Origin: an uncultured Hungatella sp.
GTDB taxonomy: Bacteria > Bacillota > Clostridia > Lachnospirales > Lachnospiraceae
Length of the DNA stretch: 64,000 nucleotides
Reading direction: 5' to 3'
Assembly: GCA_910585435.1 (NCBI GenBank)
Contig: CAJUEJ010000003.1
Coordinates: 124,001-188,000, forward strand
The notes beneath the pieces were generated by a model, which saw only the letters and a list, made by a program, of their open reading frames with translations, ran no database searches and was not told where the DNA came from. Below, piece after piece: positions 45,273 through 54,475 of this stretch. Positions within the stretch are counted from its first letter, which is position 1, and each line of letters starts with the position of its first letter. The translations under genes and the position numbers were made by a program.

Positions 45273-46622
45273 TTATACTGGTAATGTCCTGTTCTGCTGT
45301 TTTAAAATGCTCTGTAGCTCCTTTACGGATATCTCACTTGGGGTTACCCCGTCTCTCACTGCCAGAGCCGCTGCCGCTCCCGCCGCTTCTCCTGTCATCA
45401 TACAGAGTAAAATAGCACGGACACCGCTTTCTGCAACGTGATCTGCACTGATACATCGTCCGGCTGTCAGCATATTGGCAATAGAAACCGGAAGAAGGCT
45501 TCCATAAGGAATCTCAAAGATTCTCTGGTCAACAACCGGTTCATAGATATGACCCTTATAGCCTTTTCCTTCTACTTTTCCGTCTCCGTCCATATAGGCA
45601 TCGGGAGCCAGCATATCATAGAATCTTGGAAATACTGCGATCACGTCATCGAAATGACGCTGGCTCTCCATATCCTCAATGGTCAGACGGTATTTTCCCC
45701 GTATCCTTCTGCTGTCACGGAAACCAATCTCCGGCGCTATGGAGGCCACCTCCGTGTCCCTCAGTTCCTCAAAATGCTCTTTCAGATAGCGGTAGATATC
45801 CATGACATACTGCCGGCATTCCAGTTCACCCTTAGTTAAATCCCTGACATCTGTGGGATCCAAGCCGTAGCTGCAGGAATAATTGACGTAAGAGATCACA
45901 CCGCTGCCAGTCAGCCTGCCAAAGGGAAGATCCTGACGTTTACACGGAAGTCCTGTCCTGCCTGCCCGGTAGTCTTCCTTAAAGATACGTCCTATTTCAT
46001 TTAAACGGTCGCCTTCGTCAAGAAGAGCCCTGGTATCCGCTCCCGCCAGACGCAGGGATACGGTTCCCGGCTGGCACAATCCGTCCTTTTCGCGGCCCTG
46101 TTCATAGGGAACTCCTGCCGCATAAGCCACATCTCCGTCGCCGGTGGTATCGATAAATACATCTGCAGTAACCGCCACAGGCCCTTTTTTCGTCTGAATC
46201 AATACGGCTTCGATCTTATCATCCTTCAGAATTACTTCATTTACAAAAGAATGGAACAGAATTTTCACCCCGGCTTCCTGAACAAACTCATCTAAAAATA
46301 CCTTCAGATACTCGCTGCTGAAGCAGGTCTTATTGCGTTCTCTCCGATTATCATTTCCATACTTCTCATAGCATTTCTTTTCGATCTCTCCATAAATACC
46401 TTCTGACCGGAATCCTGTCTCCTTTAAAAAATAGTTGCAGTTTTCCACATAACATGCGGTAATATTCCCTCCAAGGTATGCTCTCTTTTCAAGCAGCAAT
46501 ACCTCTTTCCCCTGTCTGGCTGCCGTAACTGCCGCTCCGATTCCTGCGGGGCCGCCGCCTGCTACCAGGATCTGCACATGCTTCCACACTTCCAGCGTCT
46601 GTTCTTTTCTGACAACTTTCAT
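45273..46622 (-). CDS. FAD-dependent oxidoreductase
   Basis: 449 residues of the FAD_oxidored type. The dinucleotide fold is VAGGGPAGIGAAVTAARQG near 18 with LLLEKRAYLGGNIT; a second FAD contact is VFIDTTGDGDVAYAAG near 165, and TAGRCISADHVAESGVRA closes the FAD site near 400. These enzymes often occur in gut polysaccharide loci; the substrate, perhaps a sugar alcohol or sugar lactone, is unknown. It lies between the binding-protein gene and the permeases, an unusual insertion in an ABC operon. Confidence 0.85.
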   Translation of the reverse strand: MKVVRKEQTLEVWKHVQILVAGGGPAGIGAAVTAARQGKEVLLLEKRAYLGGNITACYVENCNYFLKETGFRSEGIYGEIEKKCYEKYGNDNRRERNKTCFSSEYLKVFLDEFVQEAGVKILFHSFVNEVILKDDKIEAVLIQTKKGPVAVTADVFIDTTGDGDVAYAAGVPYEQGREKDGLCQPGTVSLRLAGADTRALLDEGDRLNEIGRIFKEDYRAGRTGLPCKRQDLPFGRLTGSGVISYVNYSCSYGLDPTDVRDLTKGELECRQYVMDIYRYLKEHFEELRDTEVASIAPEIGFRDSRRIRGKYRLTIEDMESQRHFDDVIAVFPRFYDMLAPDAYMDGDGKVEGKGYKGHIYEPVVDQRIFEIPYGSLLPVSIANMLTAGRCISADHVAESGVRAILLCMMTGEAAGAAAALAVRDGVTPSEISVKELQSILKQQNRTLPV

Positions 46623-46658
46623 TCTAAACCCTCATCTCTTTCTTAAGTGATTATGAAA

Positions 46659-46706
46659 CAGGAGCCGCATCCTTAAATTTCTGCGGTCTTAAGAATACGG
46701 CTCCTG
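46659..46706 (-). terminator. Intercistronic hairpin after the binding-protein gene
   Basis: An 18-base-pair stem (46659-46676 region with 46689-46706) whose two mismatches on the plus strand become G-U pairs on the minus strand, so it is selected in minus-strand RNA. No real U tract follows. It probably protects the abundant binding-protein mRNA and lowers expression of downstream genes. Confidence 0.65.
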
Positions 46707-46730
46707 CTCTTTATAAACTATTGCAGCTTA

Positions 46731-48191
46731 TTATTTACTTTTTTCAGCGGTGACCCCATCCTTCAGTTCATAAAGTGCGACAACCGATTGATCCGCCTTC
46801 TGAAGTGCATCGTTATAGCGCTTATCTACGTCTGCCATAATCCCATCCACATCATCCAACGCCCCATTGGCCCAGATATTGGCAATGGCTTCTCTGTATG
46901 TGGTACCTTCCACCGTAATCAAGGTATCCGGTACCGGCGGCATTGCAAAAATCTCATCAAAATTTGCAAAAGCCTCCCAGCCTTTCAGTTCCGGTGTCTT
47001 TGTTGCCATCTCAACAGCCTCAGTTCTTACCGGAATATACAGACCGTTCTCATACATCTCTGACGCATTCTTATCATCATAGAAGAATTCCAGAACCTTT
47101 AAAACCTTTTCTGGATGTTCCATAGCCTTTGTTCCCACACATAAAAGGTTTGTGGGATTGCCAAACCGCTTATAGGTTACCTGGTCTGCACTGAATTTTG
47201 GAACATCGATAACCTCCCAGTCACAGACTGCCGGGAACTGAGTAGTATAGACCGCACAGTCAAAGCTGGCCGCACCGATCATACCGATATTGCCTGCTGA
47301 GAACTGGGCTCTCACGCCGTCACCGTCCAGTGTCTCAAAACCCGGGAACACGCTTCCGTCCGCTACCATTTCATCAATGGCTTTGATCATAGGATTATAG
47401 GCAGAGTAATCAAATTTCTTTGCATTCCAGTCATATCCGTAATGCCCTGTATTCTGCCCTGCCGGCATAGTATAGAAAGAACTGATGGTCCACAAGGTAC
47501 TGGAAAGCCCCAAACCATAAGCCTTGCCTTCCGATGCCTCCGTTATCTTGGCTGCCACATCCCTTACCTCTTCCCAGGTAGTAGGATAATCTGCTTCCGT
47601 AAGGCCTGCTTTTGCAAACAGATCCTTGTTGATGACAAATCCGTATGTAGTCAGGTTATATGGAAGCGTATAGGTCTTTCCGTTAAATACGTGTGACTGA
47701 TTGGCCACCAGGTCTTTGTACTTCTCCAAAAGCCCTTCGCTTCCCGGAAGATCTTCAATGGGTGTTAGAAAGCCGTTATCCACAAAGTCCTGCATCCACT
47801 TGGAATCTGCACGGAATAAATCAGGAGCCTCCCCGGCCTGGGCCGCAATCTTGATTGTGTCAGAATACTTGTCACCGTATACCTTGTAGTCAATCTGAAT
47901 CCCCAGTTCCTTACCCTCTCCGTTGTTAAAATCTGCTATCTGCTTTTCTCTTAGCTCCTGCTCATGTGCATTGTCTGACCAGACCGTAATGATCTCCATC
48001 TCTGCCGAAGCCTCTTTTTCAGCTTCTTTACTTCCGGCAGCCGCCTCTGTCTTGTCTGCACCGGAGGCAGACGGTGCTTCTGTCTTTTGGGTGTCTCCGG
48101 AATTGCCGGTGTTCCCTGAATTCCCACATCCTGTAAGTACCCCAGAGAGTACAACAGTTCCTGCCAAAAGAGCTGTTAGTGTTCTTTTCAT
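46731..48191 (-). CDS. Extracellular sugar-binding lipoprotein (family 1 SBP)
   Basis: 486 residues. Signal peptide with lipobox VLTGC, then a Gly/Ser/Asn/Thr/Glu linker and a family 1 solute-binding protein (EIITVWSDNAHEQELREKQI, DLFRADSKWMQDFVDNG, WEEVRDVAAKITEAS). GGAGGGG lies 5 bases before the ATG, and a near-consensus promoter is at 48245-48273. It is the first gene of the operon and should bind xylo-oligosaccharide or a related glycan, given the GH10 gene downstream. Confidence 0.92.
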   Translation of the reverse strand: MKRTLTALLAGTVVLSGVLTGCGNSGNTGNSGDTQKTEAPSASGADKTEAAAGSKEAEKEASAEMEIITVWSDNAHEQELREKQIADFNNGEGKELGIQIDYKVYGDKYSDTIKIAAQAGEAPDLFRADSKWMQDFVDNGFLTPIEDLPGSEGLLEKYKDLVANQSHVFNGKTYTLPYNLTTYGFVINKDLFAKAGLTEADYPTTWEEVRDVAAKITEASEGKAYGLGLSSTLWTISSFYTMPAGQNTGHYGYDWNAKKFDYSAYNPMIKAIDEMVADGSVFPGFETLDGDGVRAQFSAGNIGMIGAASFDCAVYTTQFPAVCDWEVIDVPKFSADQVTYKRFGNPTNLLCVGTKAMEHPEKVLKVLEFFYDDKNASEMYENGLYIPVRTEAVEMATKTPELKGWEAFANFDEIFAMPPVPDTLITVEGTTYREAIANIWANGALDDVDGIMADVDKRYNDALQKADQSVVALYELKDGVTAEKSK

Positions 48192-48244
48192 GTTCCCCTC
48201 CTAAAATAGTAAAATTGTTTTAAGTTCCATTTTTGTTAATCAAA

Positions 48245-48273
48245 ATTATATATCATTTTTTAAAATAAGTCAA
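48245..48273 (-). promoter_or_regulatory. Promoter of the xylanase/ABC operon
   Basis: Minus strand TTGACT (48273-48268), 17-base spacer, TATAAT (48250-48245); expected leader about 50 bases. Confidence 0.75.
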
Positions 48274-48309
48274 CATAAATAATATTTTTATTTTGTTTTT
48301 TAATAATAT

Positions 48310-48326
48310 ATTTCATTAATTGAAAT
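48310..48326. promoter_or_regulatory. Candidate IclR-type operator
   Basis: ATTTCA-TTAAT-TGAAAT, a perfect dyad between the divergent promoters of the ABC operon and the IclR gene. IclR/KdgR-family sites often contain such TTTCA/TGAAA dyads. The whole 48192-48445 region is otherwise only AT-rich promoter DNA. Confidence 0.45.
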
Positions 48327-48343
48327 TATTTACTTGAAACATA

Positions 48344-48373
48344 TTGACATTTATGTAAAAAATCAGATATGAT
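48344..48373 (+). promoter_or_regulatory. Promoter of the IclR gene
   Basis: TTGACA (48344-48349), 18-base spacer, TATGAT (48368-48373). Confidence 0.6.
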
Positions 48374-48445
48374 ATTCCCGAAGAGATTTAAAATATGTTA
48401 TACTTAGTTTACAATATATGGAAATGGAGACACTTAATAGAAAAA

Positions 48446-49243
48446 ATGGAACAAACTAGCCGTTTAGCAAAGGATAATCAATCAACAGATAAGGTGCTGG
48501 CCATTATAGAATTTCTCTCCCGCTGCAAAGAACCTATGAGACTGATCGATATTTCTAATCAGCTTCATTACAATACCAGCACCACCCTGCGTTTTTTAAA
48601 TTCTCTGGAACGCAACGGATATGTCTACAAGGACAAAGAAACTTTGAAATATCAGATGACATACAAACTATGTGGTCTGGCCAGCTATATCAGCAATCGC
48701 ACCGGCATCGTGGAGATCGCATCCCTTCCTATGAAAAAGCTTTCCGCCAATCTGGGCGAATGTGTATGTCTGGCTGTGGCGCAGGATTACACCGTAATAT
48801 ATGTTCATGTGGCTGATGGCCCCGGACAGATCCTGCGGACTACCCAGCGAATCGGAAGTCAGGCTCCCATGCACTGTACCGGAGTGGGAAAAGTTATACT
48901 CTCAGAGTTTCCGGAATCCAAGATCGATCAGATGATACAACTAAAAGGCCTTACCCGTTATACAGACAACACGCTGGTCACAAAGGAAATGCTTGTCAAC
49001 GAACTCCAGCTTATACGGCGGAGAGGATATGCTTATGACAACGAAGAATGCGATTTCGGAGCACGCTGCATTGCATTTCCAATAAGAGACTACAGCAGCA
49101 AAATCATAGCTGCGTTAAGCGTCACGGGCCCTCCTGGCCGAATAACAGATAACTTTATCAATTCTAATTTCAGGACTATTCTGGAGACGGTTCAGGATAT
49201 ATCTTATCAGCTGGGGTATCACGGCACCTCCCCGCATAAATAA
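48446..49243 (+). CDS. IclR-family transcriptional regulator
   Basis: 265 residues from the ATG at 48446; the frame also has an ATG at 48395, 15 bases after the expected transcript start, so the longer form cannot be excluded. Winged helix at the N-terminus (KVLAIIEFLSR, LIDISNQLHYNTSTTLRFLNSLERNGYV), then the IclR effector domain with HVADGPGQIL, MHCTGVGKVIL, RRRGYAYDNEECDFGARCIA and ALSVTGPPGRI. Likely controls the divergent xylanase/ABC operon in response to its sugar or sugar acid. Confidence 0.92.
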   Translation: MEQTSRLAKDNQSTDKVLAIIEFLSRCKEPMRLIDISNQLHYNTSTTLRFLNSLERNGYVYKDKETLKYQMTYKLCGLASYISNRTGIVEIASLPMKKLSANLGECVCLAVAQDYTVIYVHVADGPGQILRTTQRIGSQAPMHCTGVGKVILSEFPESKIDQMIQLKGLTRYTDNTLVTKEMLVNELQLIRRRGYAYDNEECDFGARCIAFPIRDYSSKIIAALSVTGPPGRITDNFINSNFRTILETVQDISYQLGYHGTSPHK

Positions 49244-49251
49244 TATTACAG

Positions 49252-49284
49252 AAGCCGGCTGAAATTCTCCATATCAGCCGGCTT
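49252..49284 (+). terminator. Terminator after the IclR gene
   Basis: AAGCCGGCTGA pairs with TCAGCCGGCTT (11 base pairs, 11-base loop), 8 bases after the stop; the downstream U-rich tract is short. Confidence 0.75.
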
Positions 49285-49365
49285 TGCAATATGACCCTTT
49301 ATTTTCGTTCTAGCTTCCCTTCCTTCCACATATTTTATATCAATATCTTTCCCTTTGGAGTCTCC

Positions 49366-50928
49366 ATGACCGATTTTTTCAAAAAACATACCTTAATCAC
49401 CGGAACCCTCCTCTTAACCATTACCGGTTTTGCCACCAGGGTTCTGGGATTTTTTTATCGGATATTTTTATCTCGCACCATCGGAGCAGAAGGTCTCGGC
49501 ATCTTTAACATGATCCATCCCATCTACGGGATCTGCTTTGCTTTGTGTGCCGGCTCTATCCAGACTGCCATCTCCCGCTTTGTCGCTGCCAATGCCCACA
49601 AGGGAAAACAGATTTTCCGAACTGGTCTGGTAATCTCCCTGACCATGGGAATCGTGCTGGCCGCTGCCATTGTCCGCCTCTCAGAACCGCTGGCTCATTA
49701 TATTCTTCTGGAAGACCGGTGTGCCCCTCTTCTTCCTTTTATGGCCTTCTCTGTGCCCTTTTCTGCCATTCACGCCTGTATCAACGGATACTACTATGGT
49801 ATGCAGAAAACCCAGGTGCCTTCCCTGGCACAGATTGCGGAACAGTGTGTTCGTATGGCTGCCGTATTTCTTATTGCCGATATCCTGAAGGAAAGAGGAC
49901 AGGCGATAACCGTGGAACTGGCTATAATCGGTCATCTTATCGGAGAGCTGGCTGCCTGCTTTTTTTCCATATTCTGTTTCTGTCTCTTTACCCCCTCCTC
50001 CCGCCATTCTGATTCCAGCTGCCAGGCAGGCCTCCGCTCTTTTGAAGGCCGGCTTTCTTCTGCTGCTTTATCCTTCAATGCCTTCCGTGAAACCGCCGTC
50101 CCCCTCATGACCCTGGCTCTTCCTCTCATGGGTAATCGGCTGGTGTTAAATATCCTTTCCAGCGCAGAAGCCATCTGGATTCCCAACAGCTTAGGCTTTT
50201 ATGGCCTTTCCAGGGAAGAAACCTTCAGCGTCTATGGGGTGCTGACAGGTATGGCTATGCCTTTCATCCTCTTCCCCTCCGCCATCACCAACTCCATGGC
50301 TGTGCTTTTACTCCCCACCGTAGCCGAGGCCCAGGCAGGGGGCAATGAATCCCGCATCGCCCAGACCATCTCCATGTCTCTGCGTTACAGCCTGTACATG
50401 GGAATCCTGTGTATCGGTGTGTTCACCCTGTTCGGGCCGGAGCTTGGCATCGGTGTGTTCCACGACGCTTCCGCTGGCTCCTTCATACAGATTCTGGCAT
50501 GGCTGTGTCCGTTTCTCTATCTTGCCACCACCATGGGCAGCATCTTAAACGGGCTTGGGAAAACTACCACTACGTTTCTGCAGAATATTACAGCCCTGGT
50601 TCTGCGCCTGGCTTTTGTACTCATAGGTATTCCCCGGTTCGGCATCATGGCGTATCTGTGGGGAATGCTGGCCAGTGAACTTCTGCTGGCTTTCCTTCAC
50701 CTCACCTCTCTTAAACGGCTGATTCCATTTTCCTGGAATGCAGTGGAGATGATCGTCAAGCCGGCGGCTTTCCTGATCATCTCCATCGGGGTTTACTATG
50801 CGGTTTTTTCTCTGTGGGATGGGTTCGATGGATTGGGGCTTTTTATCTCTACTGCCCTTCATATCGGGGTTTTGAGTTTGTGCTATGGGGGGCTTTTGGC
50901 TGTGTTTCATCTGGCGAAGAGGGGATAA
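49366..50928 (+). CDS. SpoVB-like polysaccharide/lipid flippase (MVF/MATE superfamily)
   Basis: 520 residues, about 13-14 spans. TGFATRVLGFFYRIFLSRTIGAEG at residues 16-39 is the typical SpoVB/MurJ start. The family flips lipid-linked polysaccharide precursors; SpoVB is needed for the spore cortex. ATG at 49366 is chosen because GGAG lies 6 bases upstream; the frame extends 25 codons upstream with no site. It runs convergent with the receiver-HEPN gene, 38 bases between stops. Confidence 0.85.
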   Translation: MTDFFKKHTLITGTLLLTITGFATRVLGFFYRIFLSRTIGAEGLGIFNMIHPIYGICFALCAGSIQTAISRFVAANAHKGKQIFRTGLVISLTMGIVLAAAIVRLSEPLAHYILLEDRCAPLLPFMAFSVPFSAIHACINGYYYGMQKTQVPSLAQIAEQCVRMAAVFLIADILKERGQAITVELAIIGHLIGELAACFFSIFCFCLFTPSSRHSDSSCQAGLRSFEGRLSSAALSFNAFRETAVPLMTLALPLMGNRLVLNILSSAEAIWIPNSLGFYGLSREETFSVYGVLTGMAMPFILFPSAITNSMAVLLLPTVAEAQAGGNESRIAQTISMSLRYSLYMGILCIGVFTLFGPELGIGVFHDASAGSFIQILAWLCPFLYLATTMGSILNGLGKTTTTFLQNITALVLRLAFVLIGIPRFGIMAYLWGMLASELLLAFLHLTSLKRLIPFSWNAVEMIVKPAAFLIISIGVYYAVFSLWDGFDGLGLFISTALHIGVLSLCYGGLLAVFHLAKRG

Positions 50929-50966
50929 TCAACAATACAGTATGCAATCAGATGATAATATCCCCG

Positions 50967-52418
50967 CTAAGAACCATTCCTGCGCCCTTTCCATGCCTGA
51001 TACGCAATCTCCATGAAAATCCTGTCTGTATCAGACAGATCGTTCTTCTGAGAGAACCTGACAGATATGCTTTTATCCTTATTGTGGAGGATCTGTTTTT
51101 CAAAGCAGCTGCATATAAATGCCATCCACAAATACTCATACTTCATAGGATATTCCGACGTCTTCTTATTCCCCAGCTTATGCAGTACGTCGCTCATATT
51201 ATACGGTATATACAGCTCTTTCAGCTTCTGCTGTTTCTCATTTTCTCTCCTGCAGATATCCCAGGCATTTTTGTATATTACATCGCATATTTTTCCCACA
51301 TCTTCCTTCTCAAAGGGGATGTCCGCCAGAATTTTCCTGAATTCCTGCCCGCTATTGGGTGCCTGCCCGCCATTCTGGTCTCTGTTTAAAAGCAGGCTGC
51401 TTTCAATGAGGAACAGAAGCATAAAATCCTCCTGCCTCATAGCCTGGTCTTCTCCGAATTTGGCGTGGGAGCTCCAGTTTCTGAACAGCTTCACAATACG
51501 GTATTCCGAATCATTGTGCTGGGGAGAAAAATCCGCCTCAAAAGGCTCGGAAAATTGTTTCATGGACTGATACAAAAAGGAGGCTGCCTGTGTATCTGCA
51601 GGCCGGTACACAGAAAAACTGCTTACCAGGCAGTCAAACAATTCCTTAACCCGTTCCTTGCCCAGCCGTTTGTCCTTTTCCCGAACCCTTTCATTAAATA
51701 AACTGGTATGGGAATCATCTTTTCCATTCTTCCTGTAGGATTCCTCTGCCACAGCCGAGACATCGAACAACAGCTTTCGCAAAAAATAATATCCCTGCTT
51801 CTCATAGTCATACAGCTTGTCCAGCCGTGCGTTCAATACCTGATGCTCCTGGTTCTGCCAATCCACCCCTTTGTCAACCAGACGGGGCGGGCAAAGAGAA
51901 GCCTGCCGGAATTTTTTCTTCCATCCAATGACCCGCGGATCCTGATCCCCGAACGCACTGAATAGGATGATCCTCTCCTTTGGAAATCCCAGGGTCAGCA
52001 ATAAGATCACCAGATAAAAGCCTGCGTTTCTGCTCAGCTCTTCCGCTGTTGTTTTTCCTGTTATGTCTCCGGTTGCTTCATCCAATATATATCCTGCTGT
52101 CTGTCCCTTCTCATCCTCCTTAAGCTTCTCCGGTATGGATATACAGGAAAAAAATCTTTTCCACACACCGTCATCCCGGTCAATGGCGCCAAAATTGCGG
52201 TTCAGATCGATGTCAAGGATCACACAGTCAAATTCCCCGTAGCATTCAAATATATAGCTTAACGCATCATAAAACCGGTCCTTTATCACAACCTGCCTTC
52301 TGTACGCAGGTGCAAAAATCCGGAAATACTTTTCAATGTCTGATTTATTTCCATCCCGTTTACGTATATGGGAACTGTGATTGTCAAAATCATCAATCCA
52401 CAAAATGGTTCTGCGCAT
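50967..52418 (-). CDS. Receiver-domain protein with C-terminal HEPN-like RNase domain
   Basis: 483 residues. Residues 1-190 look like a CheY receiver: acidic pair Asp9-Asp10 in ILWIDDFD, phospho-acceptor candidate Asp69 in CVILDIDL, Ser154 in ILFSAFG, and Lys183 in RLVDKG. An insert lengthens it. Residues about 205-340 are helical, with Arg313-Asn-Trp-Ser-Ser-His318, an exact RNxxxH HEPN ribonuclease motif; HEPN domains cut RNA in many toxins and defence systems. The C-terminal 140 residues are helical and unassigned. It follows the kinase-like gene by 18 bases and is the last gene of the HicB/peptide operon. Receiver-HEPN is an uncommon pairing; the function is inferred only from motifs. Confidence 0.68.
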   Translation of the reverse strand: MRRTILWIDDFDNHSSHIRKRDGNKSDIEKYFRIFAPAYRRQVVIKDRFYDALSYIFECYGEFDCVILDIDLNRNFGAIDRDDGVWKRFFSCISIPEKLKEDEKGQTAGYILDEATGDITGKTTAEELSRNAGFYLVILLLTLGFPKERIILFSAFGDQDPRVIGWKKKFRQASLCPPRLVDKGVDWQNQEHQVLNARLDKLYDYEKQGYYFLRKLLFDVSAVAEESYRKNGKDDSHTSLFNERVREKDKRLGKERVKELFDCLVSSFSVYRPADTQAASFLYQSMKQFSEPFEADFSPQHNDSEYRIVKLFRNWSSHAKFGEDQAMRQEDFMLLFLIESSLLLNRDQNGGQAPNSGQEFRKILADIPFEKEDVGKICDVIYKNAWDICRRENEKQQKLKELYIPYNMSDVLHKLGNKKTSEYPMKYEYLWMAFICSCFEKQILHNKDKSISVRFSQKNDLSDTDRIFMEIAYQAWKGRRNGS

Positions 52419-52436
52419 TTTCTTCCTCCTCTGCTG

Positions 52437-54344
52437 CTACAGTATTGTATTACTCTCGAAGTAATCAATGTCTGCTGTCTGCAGTATACTGCCCCTTATC
52501 TTTGCTGTCACCGTATAACGGTTTGTTTCTTTCTCATAACCGGTGGCAATGCTGTCATGAAGCTTATATTCTTTTCCGTAATTTAATTTGCTGAGAATCC
52601 GGTTCCTGGAAGAAATCCCCTTTCTTGTATAGCTGTTTACTTCTAAATCCACCTGGTTGACTGTCTCGATTTCCAGAAAGCCGTCCTTCTCACGGAAGAT
52701 AAGCTTTTTCTCCTTTCCTGTCTCACAGTACGTAAACATATTTAACAAAAGCTCCATCACAAGGCTGGACAGGAATACGCTTCCCTCCGTATTATTTTTC
52801 AGACAGATCCTGTTCCATCCGTCCTCGCATGCAAAGGCAAATCCCCCCATATGCTCATCCATCCACTCGATGACATCCGCATTCCCCTTTAAAATATCAG
52901 TCTCATACAGCTCCAGCAGCCTCCAGGTATCAATACCATCCCTCTCATACCTGTCCCGGATCTCTTCAATCCTGCTGTCGTCCGCCACCAGAAGGATGCG
53001 CAGCAGCACCCTTTTTGCCGCCTCATTTACCAGCTGGCGCATGGAAAGCCCTTCCCCGGCGGAACAGACACTTTTTCCAATCATGGCCTTTAATTCCTCA
53101 AATCTGTCCGTATGCTCCAGATTCAGCATAACCACTTCTTTTGCCAGCATCTGCTTATTCTCGTACTCGATGAGCAACTCTCTGCCCTTATCCTTTAAAT
53201 CCTCGTCGTTCCCCGGATTCATAAGCAGCGCCTGGGCAATGTTGTACAGATTGTCGGCGGATAAGTTTTTATACCTGTGAGTGAAATCCGATACCATGGC
53301 ACTTTTGGATCGGGAAATCTCCCTTACCTCCTCCAGAGCCTCCTCCAGCATCGCCTCGTCCCTTAACACATCTGCAATCAATTCCAGGTTCCAGACTCCC
53401 ATCTGCCTCCTCTTTACAGACATGGGAAGCAGCGGCATGGCCTTCAGCACCTCTTTTTTAATCACAGGCACCTGGTGGGTTCTGGATGCCTTTACAGCCC
53501 CCATGGGATCCACCAGATCATTGTCAGAAAAACTGCCTGCATGATCTGACTCCTCCAGCGTAGGCAGCAGAGCCCGGAAGCTGACTGTCTTTATAAACTG
53601 TACGGCGCTGTTTGGTTCACTTTCTTCAAATTTATTTTCGTCTGTTAATTCTCCGTCAAACAGGATAGCCAGGGTTGTATTGCTCAGGCAGCCAAGATAT
53701 GTCTTCAGATTGTTAGGCAGCAGCTTACTATAATCCGTTTCCCCCTGTTCCACCGGCCGGTTTCTCTCATAATATTGTCTTTTCTCTCTGCCGAAATTAC
53801 AGATATCCCACGCAAATGCATACAGATACGGAATCTCGATTTTATGCTGTCTCGTGAAGCTTCCAAATCTGTCATTGCTGGTTATAAATCTCTTCATGCT
53901 GTCCCTGACACGTTCCTCACGGCGAAACCGGGTGTTCCATTCATTGGTCTCACAGGGAGCATTCCATTCCCTGCCCGGTTCCTGATATTTTACTCCTGAG
54001 AGAAGCCTTTCCATCGTCAGGTTCAGATAATCTGTCAGCAGAGTGCCATGGCAAAAAAACTTGCCTTCCGCCACCTTCTCAATGACCGGACAAAAGGATT
54101 GTTTCAGATCTTTTATCATGGAATTCAAGATGGGAGGGTAAGCCTCGTCTCTCTGTTCCTGGCAATTATCCATCATAAAGCCCATCTTCTTATTGATGCA
54201 CATGGCAAACAGCATTACAAGCCCGTTGATATTATCCATGTCAATCCTCTCTGCCATGCGCTGAAAAATGCTTTCGCATTCCCCGCTTTCCCGGATATCA
54301 TTTAATTCCTCTGCTGCCTCTAAAACAATATTAAAATTCTCCAT
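52437..54344 (-). CDS. Degenerate histidine-kinase-like protein
   Basis: 635 residues, no signal peptide or membrane span. Residues 1-335 are helical with no family I recognise (possible sensor). A DHp-like segment at 345-410 has His356 in VSDFTHRYKNLSADNL, followed by a long helix. A HATPase-like end (520-620) keeps the N-box pattern Glu531-Leu-Leu-Leu-Asn535 but the Asp-x-Gly-x-Gly box is not seen, and KGISSRNRILSKLNYG replaces the normal G2 region. It may bind ATP weakly or act as a scaffold for the receiver-HEPN protein encoded next. CGGAGG lies 5 bases before the ATG. Cytoplasmic, so it would sense an internal signal such as phage infection. Confidence 0.6.
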   Translation of the reverse strand: MENFNIVLEAAEELNDIRESGECESIFQRMAERIDMDNINGLVMLFAMCINKKMGFMMDNCQEQRDEAYPPILNSMIKDLKQSFCPVIEKVAEGKFFCHGTLLTDYLNLTMERLLSGVKYQEPGREWNAPCETNEWNTRFRREERVRDSMKRFITSNDRFGSFTRQHKIEIPYLYAFAWDICNFGREKRQYYERNRPVEQGETDYSKLLPNNLKTYLGCLSNTTLAILFDGELTDENKFEESEPNSAVQFIKTVSFRALLPTLEESDHAGSFSDNDLVDPMGAVKASRTHQVPVIKKEVLKAMPLLPMSVKRRQMGVWNLELIADVLRDEAMLEEALEEVREISRSKSAMVSDFTHRYKNLSADNLYNIAQALLMNPGNDEDLKDKGRELLIEYENKQMLAKEVVMLNLEHTDRFEELKAMIGKSVCSAGEGLSMRQLVNEAAKRVLLRILLVADDSRIEEIRDRYERDGIDTWRLLELYETDILKGNADVIEWMDEHMGGFAFACEDGWNRICLKNNTEGSVFLSSLVMELLLNMFTYCETGKEKKLIFREKDGFLEIETVNQVDLEVNSYTRKGISSRNRILSKLNYGKEYKLHDSIATGYEKETNRYTVTAKIRGSILQTADIDYFESNTIL

Positions 54345-54400
54345 AATGCCTCCGTCTGCTATGAATAGTTACCTGCCATGGCCTCAAAGGGCCATAACCA

Positions 54401-54475
54401 TTATTCGGTCAGAGCCGAAAGAATGGTTATAATCCCGCTTATGACCTTAATCGTTACCTTGATCCCTGTAAGCAT
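54401..54475 (-). CDS. Micro-ORF, 24-residue hydrophobic peptide
   Basis: ATG at 54475 with a very strong AAAGGAGGAG site 3-6 bases upstream, TAA at 54401. The peptide begins MLTGIKVTIKVISG and ends with IITILSALTE; Ile/Val/Leu-rich with two Lys and one Glu, it should form an amphipathic or membrane-inserting helix like phenol-soluble modulins or type I toxins. It is the gene directly before the kinase-like protein (57 bases between). It is too short for gene finders, and its coding nature rests on the ribosome site, peptide pattern and operon place. Confidence 0.55.
   Translation of the reverse strand: MLTGIKVTIKVISGIITILSALTE

Noticed and set aside
50967..54344. Detocs defence system
   Set aside because: Kinase/receiver logic is similar, but there is no third gene, no purine-phosphorylase-like effector and the kinase is degenerate; I treat it as separate.
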